From DAOPXV01 sp964551445 (GTDB lineage: Bacteria > Muiribacteriota > UBA9980), in the NCBI GenBank assembly GCA_964551445.1, contig CAZKCG010000002.1, positions 124,001 to 188,000 on the forward strand: a DNA stretch of 64,000 bases, given 5' to 3'. The translations under genes and the position numbers were made by a program. The notes beneath the pieces were generated by a model that had not been told where the DNA came from, did no database searches, and was given only the letters and a program-made list of their open reading frames with translations. Positions 17,951 through 28,600 of the stretch are shown here, piece after piece (position 1 is the stretch's first letter; every line of letters begins with the position of its first letter).

Positions 17951-18093
17951 TAAGCATGCCATGGTTGTTTTGAATATTTAAATTTTATGATTCAAGTGAA
18001 TATAAGAAAAGCGGCATGTTGACTAAATAAGGCATGTATAATGAGAATTTATCAGTATCTTAAAATTCAGCAATCGCATTTTATGAGAGTTAT

Positions 18094-18131
18094 AAAAAAA
18101 GCGACGGTCCAAATCGGAACGCCGCTTTTTA
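18094..18131 (-). terminator. Rho-independent terminator of the LolA-like gene
   Basis: An imperfect GC-rich stem (GCGACGGTCC against GGAACGCCGC) flanked by seven A on the left and five T on the right. Read on the minus strand it is a hairpin followed by T7, about 35 bp after the stop of the LolA-like gene. It could also work in the plus direction, but no plus-strand gene ends here. Confidence 0.7.
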
Positions 18132-18165
18132 TTTAAGTTATTCGAGTTCTGTTTTCGCGCCCTGA

Positions 18166-18783
18166 TTATTTTGTGGCGGGCATCTGAGGCATCTGCATTT
18201 CTTTTGCGCCTTCAGGTTTTTTGAAAACTGAGTCGTCTATTTTTTCGAATTTCCAATCGCTGTAAACGCTCGAGCTTATTACTTCGCCTTTTTCGTTGAT
18301 CATAGCTGTTTTAACTACGACCTGGTCTTTAGGATTGATCGTGGTAACAACTTTCATTTTTGAAGCGGCGTCCGTGAATGTATATGTTAAGTTTTCGCCG
18401 TCTTTGCCTTCAGCGTATTCGATGTCTTTTTTTAATTCGGTGTTGGCTGCGGGAGGAACGGGCATGCTCATTATCATGTTCTGAGCTTCCATATATGTCC
18501 ATGCTGTGTCGCCGTTTACAACTGTTCTTGATTTCATGCCCATGGCTTCGCTGTCGGTCCTGAAATTTTTAGCGTCTTTAAAGAAAGCTTTTGCAACGCT
18601 TACCATATCTTTGTCCTGAACTTTGGTCGTCGTGGTCATGGTATAGGAAACGTTATCGGTCATTTTTCCGTAAGCCTTCTGAAGGCCTTCGGGGATCTTA
18701 GATTTCGCGTCTTCTGCGAAAGCGGCCGAAAATAACATCGTGATAGCGACTAAAACCGTTAAAACTCCTAAAACTTTTTTCAT
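18166..18783 (-). CDS. Secreted LolA-like outer-membrane lipoprotein-sorting family protein
   Basis: 205 residues beginning with a classical signal peptide ('MKKVLGVLTVLVAITMLFSAAFA', cut expected after AFA). No lipobox Cys is present, so the mature protein is probably periplasmic. The rest is a beta-rich domain whose pattern ('DAKNFRTDSEAMGMKSRTVVNGDTAW', then 'YSDWKFEKIDDSVFKKPEG') matches the LolA/LolB-fold group, including DUF4412-like proteins. It is not canonical LolA. The start at 18783 has GGAGG 6-7 bases upstream; the open frame continues further but without a ribosome site. It has its own promoter downstream of fixX and its own terminator, so it is probably a separate unit. The LolA-like fold is one of the better hints here that the cell has an outer membrane. 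Confidence 0.65.
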   Translation of the reverse strand: MKKVLGVLTVLVAITMLFSAAFAEDAKSKIPEGLQKAYGKMTDNVSYTMTTTTKVQDKDMVSVAKAFFKDAKNFRTDSEAMGMKSRTVVNGDTAWTYMEAQNMIMSMPVPPAANTELKKDIEYAEGKDGENLTYTFTDAASKMKVVTTINPKDQVVVKTAMINEKGEVISSSVYSDWKFEKIDDSVFKKPEGAKEMQMPQMPATK

Positions 18784-18814
18784 GGATACCTCCAAAAATT
18801 TTTTGATTGAAAAT

Positions 18815-18843
18815 ATTTTATCACAAATTTTCAATTTCATCAA
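18815..18843 (-). promoter_or_regulatory. Promoter of the LolA-like gene
   Basis: Minus strand TTGATG (18843-18838), 17-bp spacer, TAAAAT (18820-18815), ending 31 bp before the ATG at 18783. Good match to a housekeeping promoter, located in the 85-bp gap after fixX. Confidence 0.6.
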
Positions 18844-18868
18844 GAAATAAAACGAAAAGGGTCTTTTT

Positions 18869-19153
18869 TTAACCTTCGCGGAAACATACGCCGAAACCGC
18901 CGCGCGGGTAATCCCACTCAAGGCCGCATTTCGTGCATGCTATACGGCAGGTGCCGCATTCGTAACAGCCTTCGAACGCGAATATGACATCGCCCTTTTC
19001 GTCAAGTTTGTAGTTTTCTACGGGGCATATGGTGAGGCACGCTTTATCGCCGCATTCACGGCAATTTTCCGGCTTTATTTTTATATGCGGTTTTCCCGTG
19101 TCAACTTTGAATTTAGTGAGGCCTATTTTATCTTCGATAGTAAGTTTTTTCAT
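18869..19153 (-). CDS. fixX: FixX ferredoxin-like protein
   Basis: 94 residues, the small ferredoxin partner of FixC. Two cysteine groups are visible: 'CRECGDKACLTICP' and 'CYECGTCRIACTKCG', followed by the family signature 'WDYPRGGFGVCFREG' at the C-terminus. FixX passes electrons between the FixAB flavoprotein and the FixC quinone reductase in an electron-bifurcating complex at the inner membrane. I start it at ATG 19153, preceded by GGAGGT; the longer open frame to 19276 runs into fixC. It is the last gene of the fixABCX order, 50 bp after fixC. Length and motifs match the usual FixX closely. Confidence 0.92.
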   Translation of the reverse strand: MKKLTIEDKIGLTKFKVDTGKPHIKIKPENCRECGDKACLTICPVENYKLDEKGDVIFAFEGCYECGTCRIACTKCGLEWDYPRGGFGVCFREG

Positions 19154-19203
19154 TAGTGAATTTACCTCCGGGTTATCTATGCCTGTATTTATCGAGGCGG
19201 GTC

Positions 19204-20517
19204 CTAGTTCCAGATGAAGGAGCGGAAGGACTTGTAGCCGTCGCTTATAAGCTGCATCAGTGAAACTCTGTTCCACGCTTTTTTCATCATCAGTTTCTGG
19301 CGTTCCGCTTTCGTTTTTTCATCGACCGTGAAATAATCCTTCGTAAGTTCTATCGCAAGGTCCATGTAGTTATTGAAAAGCTGCGGCGACGAGTGAAGGA
19401 ATTCAGGCATTCTTTCATATTTTTTCATGTCTTTTAAAACGAAAGATTCGTTTAGGTATTCGCCGTATTTCAAAAGCGATTTAGCCGAATAATCTCCGCG
19501 CCCGCGGGCCTGCATGGCCGTCTGGGCGGCGAGTATGCCGGATTCCATGGCGAGATTCGACCCTTCGTGATAGGCGGATGTGTTTATAAGCGCGGCCGCG
19601 TCGCCGCAGACCATTACGTGGTCCATGAACAACTGGGGAACCTTGCGGTATCCGCCCTCGGGGATGAGATGGGCTGAATATTCGGACGGTTCGGCGTCTT
19701 TGACGAGCTTTCTGACGAAAGGGTGTTCCATGAACCTGTCGAGAAGTTCATATGGTTTTATCTTTAATTTGCAGGCCTGTTCGAGCCCTACGCCGAGGCC
19801 GACCGAAAGGCTTTCTTTATTCGTGTAAATGAAGCCCGAGCCCATGATATTATCCGTCACGCCGCCGAAGAATTCGTAAGCAGCGCCTTCGTTGTCTGAT
19901 TCGAGGCCGAACCTTTCGCATATCGTTTCTTTGGGAAGCGATAATACCATCTTGACGCCAAGAACGAAATCCTTCGATTCGAATGTGGAGCGCATTCCGG
20001 CTTTTTTGGCCAGAAGCGAATTCACGCCGTCGGCTAAAATAACGCAGTTGGCGAGAAGGTCGCCGTCCTCCCTGCGCGATTTAACGCCGATGATCTTTCC
20101 GTTCTCGTCGTAGATGAAATCGTCGACGACGGTCTCGCTTAATATCATGGCGCCTGCTTCCTCGGCCTGAGCGGCGAACCACTGGTCGAATTTTGAGCGC
20201 AGCACCGTGAAGTTATTATTGAAAGGCGGTTTTGAGAAATCGTCGAACATCGTTTCGACGCCGACCGCATCGCGGTCGTTCATCGCCAGGAACTTGCGTC
20301 TTGTTACGGGGCGCTCTACCGGGGCTTTTTCGCGGAAATCAGGGATGAGTTTCGCCAGTGAGTTCGTGAAAAGTATTCCACCCATGACGTTCTTCGAACC
20401 CGGATATTCGCCGCGCTCGAAAACTACCGTTTCAACGCCGGCTTTCGCGAGCGTGAGCGCGCAGGCTATTCCGGCGGGGCCTGCTCCAACTATTATTACG
20501 TCAACTTTGTCTGCCAT
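19204..20517 (-). CDS. fixC: FixC, ETF-quinone oxidoreductase-like flavoprotein
   Basis: 437 residues, usual FixC length. The N-terminal FAD-binding motif is 'VIIVGAGPAGIACALTLAKAG' (GxGxxG, residues ~7-27), followed by 'ERGEYPGSKNVMGG', the FixC/ETF-QO signature. A second nucleotide contact is 'VMVCGDAAALIN' (~305). FixC accepts electrons from FixAB and reduces quinone in the membrane, while the other half of the bifurcated pair reduces ferredoxin or flavodoxin. It lies 14 bp after fixB with a GGGGCCC/AAAGGGG stretch before the ATG. The gene order fixA-fixB-fixC-fixX on the minus strand is the standard operon. No nitrogenase genes are in view, so the complex may supply reduced ferredoxin to another pathway. 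Confidence 0.95.
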   Translation of the reverse strand: MADKVDVIIVGAGPAGIACALTLAKAGVETVVFERGEYPGSKNVMGGILFTNSLAKLIPDFREKAPVERPVTRRKFLAMNDRDAVGVETMFDDFSKPPFNNNFTVLRSKFDQWFAAQAEEAGAMILSETVVDDFIYDENGKIIGVKSRREDGDLLANCVILADGVNSLLAKKAGMRSTFESKDFVLGVKMVLSLPKETICERFGLESDNEGAAYEFFGGVTDNIMGSGFIYTNKESLSVGLGVGLEQACKLKIKPYELLDRFMEHPFVRKLVKDAEPSEYSAHLIPEGGYRKVPQLFMDHVMVCGDAAALINTSAYHEGSNLAMESGILAAQTAMQARGRGDYSAKSLLKYGEYLNESFVLKDMKKYERMPEFLHSSPQLFNNYMDLAIELTKDYFTVDEKTKAERQKLMMKKAWNRVSLMQLISDGYKSFRSFIWN

Positions 20518-20531
20518 TTGCGGGCCCCTTT

Positions 20532-21527
20532 CTAATTCTGCAGAAGTTTTTTAAATTCGTTCGTCATTTCGGGAAGGACCTGGAAAAGGTCGCCAACTAT
20601 GCCGTAATCGGCTATCTTGAATATGCTGGCTTCCGGGTCCTTGTTTATCGCCACGATGCATTTAGCGCTCTGCATTCCGACCGAATGCTGGATCGCGCCT
20701 GAAATGCCGCAGGCGATGTATAATTTAGGGTTAACGATCTTTCCGGTCTGTCCGACCTGATCGTGATGTTCGCGCCATCCCGCGTCAACCGCGGCACGCG
20801 ATGCGCCGACCACGCCGTTTATGGCCGCTGCCAGATCTTCTAAAAGCTTGAAGTTGTCTTTCGAGCCTACGCCGCGCCCGCCGGCGATTATGATGTCGGC
20901 TTCAGTGAGGTCTATCTTTTTGGAAATATCTTTTACGATATTCATAAGTTTTATGGTCGTATCGACCTCAACGGCAGGCGTGGCAGCCTCGGCCTCGCAT
21001 GAGCCGGAAACCGCGGCGGAAACTTCCGTTACGTTCGGGCGCAGAGTTATTATCGAAGCGCCGGCACTCGTGAAGGTCATTTTAGCCCTTACTTTTCCCG
21101 CGTAGATCGGGTGCTCGGCGACGACCTCACCGTTTTCGCCGCGCGCGATCGTGATCGCGTCGGGAATTATCGGCATGGAAGCTACAATGGCGAGATGTTT
21201 CGCGAGTTCGGAAGAATTGGCGGTGTGCGATAACATGACGAGCCCAGGTTTTACGCAATCAACACCGCTTTTTAAGACCTTCGCGAATGTTTCTTTTGAA
21301 AAGACGGCAAAAGCTTCGTTTTCCACGAACAGAACTTTTTTGAACGCGAGAGTTTTAGCTTCAGCCGTAACTTCGGGGCATTCGGCCGGCGTCGCTAATA
21401 AAAGGCCTATGATATCGCTTTCGGGCGAGAGGTTTTTGGCGACGGTTATGAGTTCGAGGGTGTTCTTCTTGATCTTTTTATTAGCGTGTTCTATATATAT
21501 CAATATTGGCTGAGAATTGAGTTTCAT
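20532..21527 (-). CDS. fixB: FixB / electron transfer flavoprotein alpha subunit
   Basis: 331 residues. The C-terminal FAD-binding half is clear: 'IIAGGRGVGSKDNFKLLEDLA' (~205-225), 'GASRAAVDAGW', 'QVGQTGKIVNPKLYIACGISGAIQH' and 'INKDPEASIFKIADYGIVGD' all match EtfA/FixB. The N-terminal half is the variable domain that packs on FixA. Together with FixA it forms the heterodimer that takes electrons from NADH. An ATG at 21527 with AAAGGAG upstream gives a standard start, 64 bp after fixA. Presence next to fixC and fixX points to the bifurcating FixAB type rather than an ordinary ETF. Confidence 0.95.
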   Translation of the reverse strand: MKLNSQPILIYIEHANKKIKKNTLELITVAKNLSPESDIIGLLLATPAECPEVTAEAKTLAFKKVLFVENEAFAVFSKETFAKVLKSGVDCVKPGLVMLSHTANSSELAKHLAIVASMPIIPDAITIARGENGEVVAEHPIYAGKVRAKMTFTSAGASIITLRPNVTEVSAAVSGSCEAEAATPAVEVDTTIKLMNIVKDISKKIDLTEADIIIAGGRGVGSKDNFKLLEDLAAAINGVVGASRAAVDAGWREHHDQVGQTGKIVNPKLYIACGISGAIQHSVGMQSAKCIVAINKDPEASIFKIADYGIVGDLFQVLPEMTNEFKKLLQN

Positions 21528-21591
21528 TTTTTACAAACTCCTTTTATTAAATATCTTAAAAAGTCTCCAAACATTTAATAATGCGTCGCGG

Positions 21592-22356
21592 TTATATTAT
21601 CTTGGCTTCGGTCCTTAAAAGGCCCACGAGGGTTTTAACGTTAGCCGGAAAGTCTCCGTCGATCTTTTTGCCGGCAGGGCGCGGGGGCGGCGAGCTCAGT
21701 TTTAATATTTTAACTTTAGGCGCCGACGATACGGCGCTAGCGTCGGTTATTTCTTTTTTCTTGGCGGCCATTATGCCTTTAAGAGAAGCGTATCTGGGTT
21801 CGTTCAAGCCTTTCTGAGCCGTGAAAAGAGCGGGAAGATGTGCGACGAGCGTTTCGCGGCCGCCTTCGCCTTCGCGTTCGACCTCAGCCGTTTTCGTGTC
21901 GGGCGATATCGTGAGTTTTAAGATCCCGGTTATAACGGGGATCTTAAGCATTCCCGCCACGAGTATGGGAACTGTCGCGTAATCGTCGTCGACGGCTTTC
22001 ATGCCGGTTATTATGAAGTCGTAAGGCATTTTGGAAACCTGGTTAAAAAGCGCTTCCGCCACCGAGAACGGGCACGCCGTTGAAACGCCGGAATCGTTTA
22101 TCAATATGGCGTTAGTGGCTCCGACGGCCAGGCCTTTTTTAATGGTCTCTTTTACGGTTTCCTTTCCGAGGCTTACGAGAGTGACCTTCGTATCCGGCAC
22201 TTTTTCGGATATTTTGATGGCCTCTTCGATGGCGTATTCGTCGTAAGGGTTTACTATATATTTAAGCTCCGCGGTATCGATTGCCGTGTTATCGGCATTC
22301 AATTTAATTTTTGATTCGGTGTCAGGAGTCTGTTTCATTAAAACAACTATATTCAT
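21592..22356 (-). CDS. fixA: FixA / electron transfer flavoprotein beta subunit
   Basis: 254 residues, slightly shorter than many FixA proteins. It begins 'MNIVVLMKQTPDTESKIKL', has 'VNPYDEYAIEEAIKI' (residues ~35-50) and 'TVKETIKKGLAVGATNAILI', and ends with a segment around 'FTAQKGLNEPRYASLKGIMAAKKK' as in EtfB/FixA. These match the nucleotide-binding beta subunit where, in bifurcating ETFs, the bifurcating FAD sits. It is the first gene of the operon, behind a perfect-consensus promoter 45-73 bp upstream, which suggests strong constitutive transcription. The ribosome site is AGGGAAA a few bases before the ATG. Confidence 0.95.
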   Translation of the reverse strand: MNIVVLMKQTPDTESKIKLNADNTAIDTAELKYIVNPYDEYAIEEAIKISEKVPDTKVTLVSLGKETVKETIKKGLAVGATNAILINDSGVSTACPFSVAEALFNQVSKMPYDFIITGMKAVDDDYATVPILVAGMLKIPVITGILKLTISPDTKTAEVEREGEGGRETLVAHLPALFTAQKGLNEPRYASLKGIMAAKKKEITDASAVSSAPKVKILKLSSPPPRPAGKKIDGDFPANVKTLVGLLRTEAKII

Positions 22357-22400
22357 TTGAATTTTCCCTCTTTCACAAAAATTAAAATTTTGATTGTGAT

Positions 22401-22429
22401 ATTATATAGGATTGAAAATATATTGTCAA
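22401..22429 (-). promoter_or_regulatory. Perfect-consensus promoter of fixABCX
   Basis: Minus strand TTGACA (22429-22424), 17-bp spacer, TATAAT (22406-22401). Both boxes match the sigma-70 consensus exactly, with the best spacing. The -10 box is 45 bp before the fixA ATG. Confidence 0.85.
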
Positions 22430-22515
22430 GTAGAAATAGTTTTTTATGGCTTATGCTTTTTTAATTTTTGTTTCGTCTGACATTTTACGGCAAATTTTTA
22501 ATATCAAACTTTTAA

Positions 22516-22544
22516 TTGATTTAACAGAACAAAAGTTTTATAAT
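22516..22544 (+). promoter_or_regulatory. Promoter of the NRPS-MFS operon
   Basis: TTGATT (22516-22521), 17-bp spacer, TATAAT (22539-22544). Transcription would start about 147 bp before the NRPS ATG, leaving a long AT-rich leader. It is divergent from the fixA promoter, about 86 bp away. The 342-bp gap between fixA and the NRPS holds these two promoters and nothing else I recognise. Confidence 0.75.
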
Positions 22545-22698
22545 TAAAAATCAAAATGAAAGTTTTAAAAAACTGACACCCGGTCAGGTTAACATGACGA
22601 AAGCATACCATAAAACTTATATATTTTTAATTCTTTCGGGTATTTAAATTTTAGTTATATATCGATGATTTTCACAAAAGGAAGGTTGAACAGGAAGG

Positions 22699-25600
22699 AT
22701 GAATAATTACTTTGAACTAAGCCATCCCCAGAAAAGGATATGGTTCACGGAAGAAAGATATGAAGGAACCGCCTTTGCGAATAACGCCGTTACGGTCAGA
22801 TACTCCGAAAATATAGATGTCCGCGCTATGACACAGGCTTTGAATTTAGTGGTCAAAAAAAACGACGGCCTCCGCATAAGGCTTGCAAGAACGGAAGAAG
22901 ATATAAAGATCAGGCAATACGTCAGTCCTTTCAGAGAATTTGAACCCGGGCTCATTGATCTTTCAGAAAAAGACGAAACCGCAGCGGCCGGATGGTTTGA
23001 AAATAAAACGCGGCAGCCGTTCGAACTCATAGACAGCGATCTCTTCTGGTTTTCTCTTGTTAAATTTAGCGCCGGAGAATACGGTTACTACATGAAAATA
23101 CACCATATTATTTCAGACGGTTGGACAATTTTGGGTTTGCTTATAGACGAGATCGAAGAACACTATGAACTTATCAGAAATAATAAAACGCCTGACGAGA
23201 CACCATATCCGTCATACGTTAAATTTATCTCGCAGGAAAATGAATATCTTCAGTCGCCACAGGCCCTGGTTGACAGGGAGTTCTGGCATAAAACGCTTTC
23301 GCCTCTTCCCGAGGAGGTCAATCTTTCGGAAAAAAAACCTAAAACGGACAGTATCGCCGCAAAGGCTGAATACTTAAGAGTTCCCGCGGAATTAAACGCT
23401 GAGATCTACCGATACTGTAAAGAATATAAATCGTCCGTCTTTAAACTCTTTCTGCCCGCGCTCGCTATTTATATTTCAAGGATCACTTCTTCGAATGAAG
23501 CGGTGATAGGAAGCGCGAACCACAACAGGAGCTCGGAAGAACAGAAAAAAACGACCGGTATGTTCGTAAGCACGATGCCTTTAAAAATAACGGTGGATAA
23601 CGGCGCCAGCTTTAACGATCTCGTTTTAAGGTCGGCTCAGGAAGTTAATTTTATCATCAAAAATCACAGCAAATATCCTTTTGATCAGCTTGCGGGCGAA
23701 TTGAGAAAAAAACACGGCGTAAGCCCTGATCATCTTTTGAACGTCTCTCTTGTAGGCCTTCCTCCGCTGGGAGACATGAGGAAAAAAGTAGACCTCATCC
23801 ATCCGGGGTACGAACCGTCCGATCTTGCGGTCCATATCTTTGAAAAACAGGAAAATAACGATAAGTTCATCGAACTTCGGTGGAGCTACCAGACCGAAAA
23901 ATTCACGGCTGAAAATATAGAAAAGATCCATAATATTCTTTGCCAGATATTAAGAGACGCCCTTTCGGCCCCGGATAAAAAAATATCGAAGATCAGCATG
24001 TGTTCGGCAGAAGAAGAAAAAACCATAAGGCAGATATTCAATAATACGAAATGTGAAATTCCACGCAATGTCACCGTTCATCAATTATTTGAAAAACAGG
24101 CCGAACTTTATCCCGAAAACTTCGCGGTAGTTGCGGATGAGCGGAAAATCACCTATAAGCAGCTGGATCACAAGGCGAATCAGTTAGCCGCCAGACTCAG
24201 AAAAGACGGGCTTGGTCCCGACAAGCCGGCCGGCATTCTCATGAATAACTCTCTCGAAACAATAGTGGGCATCATTTCCGTATTAAAAGCGGGCGGATGT
24301 TATGTCCCGATCGATCCGGAATATCCGGAGGAAAGAATTTCATACATGCTCTCAGACAGCGGCGCGAAGATACTTCTTACGAAAAAAAGTTTTTTTGATA
24401 AATTCAATTTCAGCGGAACCGTCTATGACCTGGAAGATGAAAATATATATTCCGGAAACGCAGGAGATCCTGAGATAATAAATACCCCGAACGATCTGGC
24501 GTATATCATATACACATCGGGAACTACCGGAAAACCCAAGGGCGTAATGATAGAGCACCATTCGCTTATCAACACATGCGTAAATTATTTTAATACCCAC
24601 GGCGTAAAAGCCGGAGACAACACATCCAAATATATGGCCCCGGCGTTCGACGCGTCCGTCGTCGAAATTTTCCCGACGCTCCTTTCCGGCGCGGCGCTTC
24701 ATATTATCCCTTCTTCGATAAGGCTTTCCCCGGAACATTTGAACGATTATTTCGAAAAAAATCATATCACTTCGGCTATTCTTCCAACACAGTTCGGAGA
24801 ACAGTTCATGATCCTCACCAAAAACCGGTCGTTAAGATGGATCGAGATGGGCGGGGAAAAATTGAGAAGTTTTACGCCGCAAAGATACGTCGTGATCAAC
24901 GGATATGGCCCCACTGAATATACGGTAGAGACGTGTTTTTTCAAAGTCGATAAATTTTATGAAAATATTCCCATAGGCAAACCGGTATGTAATACCAACA
25001 TTTATATAATGGACGGTTTCAATAACCTTCTTCCTATAGGGGTCGCGGGCGAACTTTGTATCGCAGGCGAAGGCATATCGCGAGGATATCTTAATCAAAA
25101 GGAATTAACGGATAAAAAATTTATTGAAAATCCTTTTGAGCCTGGAAAAAAGATATATAAAACAGGCGACCTTGCAAGATGGCTGCCTGACGGCAACCTC
25201 GAATTCCTCGGAAGGATCGACAGGCAGGTTAAAATAAGGGGCTTCAGGATCGAACTTGCCGAGATAGAACAGGCGATGAAAGCGGTCGAATTCATTAAAG
25301 ACGCGGTCGTGGTCGATCATGTCGATGAAAATAACAGGCCTTATCTTTGCGGTTACTATCTCTCAGATAACGAAATTGACATCGATAAATTAAAAAAAGA
25401 ACTCGCGAAGATCCTGCCCGATTATATGGTTCCTCCGTATATTCTAAAGATAGCCGAAATACCTCTCACCCCGCATGGGAAAGTGGATAAAAAAGCCCTT
25501 CCGCGCCCCGACAAAAGCATGATGACTTCCGAATTCATCGCCGCGTCCACCGACGATGAAAAGATACTCGCCGGAATATGGAAAGAAGTTTTAAAATGCG

Positions 25601-28600
25601 GAGAGGTCGGCGTGAACGATAATTTCTTTACGCTCGGCGGCGACTCGATAATGAGCATTCAGGTTTCGTCCCGCTCGAAAAAAGCCGGATTGGATATTTC
25701 CGTCGGCGATCTTCAGGCGCGCCCGACAATATCGGAATTATTAAAAACCCTTAAAGAACGACTGGTTGACGCGCACGGAGGCGCTAATGTCGCCGGTGCC
25801 ATGGACGGCATGGAGGCGACGGACGCGCACGGAGGCGCTAATGTCGCCGGCGCCACGGACGGCAAGGCTGCGCTCCGCGTGATAACCGATCCAAGGCCTG
25901 AAATAGAAGCGGCTTACGGATTGTCTCCGCTTCAGGAAGGCTTTTTATTCTATGCCGTTTCCGCCCCTGATTCCGACCAGTACTGCACCCAGACCTGCTG
26001 GACATACAGCGCGAAAATAAATACGGATGCGCTGAAACTGGCCTGGGAACAGATATTTGAAGCGCACGCTATTTTCAGGACCGGATTCGAATGGGAAAAT
26101 GAGGACGGCCCTTATCAGGCGGTCTATAAAAAAGCGCCGGTGCCGTGGAATCTAGTCGACCTCAGCGGAGAGGCGCCCGGCGAGCGGGAAAAGATCGTCG
26201 AAAAACACAGACTGAACGCGCGCGGGAAGCGTATCGACCTGAACAAGCCTCCGATAGGCGACATTCATCTTTTCATGTTCGGCGATTCCGAATACAGGTT
26301 CGTATGGACGATACATCACATACTCGTCGACGGCTGGTCGATACCGCTTATAATAAACGAACTGCACAAGCGGTACGAATGTATAATAAACAACGAAAAA
26401 TTCAGCGCGCCGCCTCCTCCGCCGTTTGAAACATATATAAAATGGCTGGCCGCGATGAATAATAATGAGCCGATGGATTACTGGAAAAATAATCTTCAGG
26501 ATTTTTCAGCTCCGACTCCGCTTGCGATAAATAAAAAAGACCGCAAATTAGGCGTACATAACGCGATCGAAAATCCCGGCGAATGCGTGCGCAGATTTTC
26601 CGGCGCATTCTTCGACAAATGCAAGGCTTTCGCCAGAACGCAGCAGGTGACTTTGAACGCGCTGTTCCAGATGGCGTGGTCGGCCGTACTTTCCGCGTAC
26701 AGCGGCAGCGACGACGTGCTCTACGGCGTAACGGTAGCCGGAAGGCCTTCGGAACTGACCGGAGTTGAAAGCATGGTAGGGCTTTTCATAAACACGGTGC
26801 CGCTTAGGGCGCGTTTCGATTATTTGAAGTCCGCCGGCGAAAACCTCAAAAACCTTCACAAAAACATCCAGGATTCGAGCCGGCACTGCCACATACCGCT
26901 CAGCAAACTGCAGGCGCTCGCGCCGCTGCCTAAGGGCGAAGCGCTTTTTCACAGTATATTCGTCTTCGAGAATTTCCCCTTCGACGAGAACGCCCGTGAA
27001 AATGAAGTTATCGGAATGCGGGATTTCGTTTCATTCGGAAAATCCAGTTATCCTCTGAACGCTGTCGTGTTTCCCGGCGACGGGGCGACGCTCAATCTTT
27101 CCTACGACGCCGACGCGTTTGAAAAAGAGTCGATCGAGAATATGGCGACCCATATAGAGCGCGCTCTGGGATGGATAGTCGATAACCCGAACGGACTTTT
27201 GAAAGACATAGATATGCTGCCGGAAAAAGAAAAGAAAAAACTGCTCGTAGAATTCAACCGCACCGATGTTGAATTTCCGCATAACGTTACGATACAAGAA
27301 TTGATACAGGCCCGCGCGGAGCAATTTCCGGATAAAACAGCGGTTGTTTATAAAAATAACAGGCTTTCATACCGCGAACTCAACGAACGCGCCAACAGGC
27401 TCGCTCACACGCTCAGGAGCAGCGGCGTTAAGCCTGACGACAGGGTGGGTATTTTAGTCGACCGTTCATGCGACATGATAACCGGGCCGCTCGCCATTCT
27501 AAAAGCCGGCGCGGCGTTCGTTCCCATCGAACCGCAGTATCCTGCGGACAGGATAAATTATATCCTGGCCGACAGCTCCTGCCGGATCCTTCTAACGCAT
27601 CCGCATCTGGCCGAAAAAATAAAACCTGCCGTCAGGACCATTGATATGACAGACCCGGCTAACTTTTCCGGCGACGGCAAAAATCCGCCCATCATAAACA
27701 ACGACCGCGACCTTGCCTACCTCATCTACACTTCAGGTTCTACCGGACGGCCAAAAGGCTCCATGATAGAGCACCATTCACTCGTCAATCTTTGCCTTTG
27801 CTATCAAAAGAACAATAGCATAACCGAACTTGACAATTTCGCCAAATATGTGTCGTTCGGTTTCGACGCCTCGATCATTGAAATATTCCCGGCGCTGGTA
27901 TCGGGCTCTGCGTTATACGTCATACCTGACGAGTTAAGGCTTTCGCCGGAAGGGCTCAACGAATATTTCGAGGCCAATAATATCACCATGGCCGTTTTCC
28001 CGACCCCGTTCGGCGAACAATTCATGACGCTCACGGATAACAGGTCGTTGAGATGGATGGAACTGGGCGGCGATAAACTCAAGGTGTTCAAAAAGCAGAA
28101 ATATAAAGTGGTCAACGGATACGGCCCTACCGAATGCACCGTTTGCGCCACCAATTTCGCGGTCGAAAACTGGTCGGAAAATATACCGATCGGAAAGCCG
28201 GTCGCTAACGCTAAAATTTATATGATGAACAGGCACGGCAAACTTACGCCGGCCGGAATTCCAGGCGAATTGTGCATAGGCGGGCCCGGGGTCGGGCGGG
28301 GCTACCTCGGGCGCGAGGAACTGACGCGCGAAAAATTCACGGCGAATCCCTTTGAGCCGGGTAAAAAAATATACCGGACGGGCGATCTGGCCCGATGGCT
28401 GCCAGACGGAAACATAGAATTCATGGGCAGGATAGATCAGCAGGTAAAGATACGCGGCTTCCGCATAGAGCTCGGCGAGATCGAATCCGCGGTCAAAAAA
28501 ATACCGGAAATAAAGGACTGCGTGGTCATAGACCGTGACGATTCCGGCGGAAACAAGTATCTTTGCGGCTATTACACAGCTGACAAGGCGCAGGACACGA

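Noticed and set aside
16155..17957. Upstream start (17957) for the ankyrin protein
   Set aside because: No ribosome site, and the extra 18 residues precede an ATG with GGGGG upstream; the candidate promoter also lies between the two.
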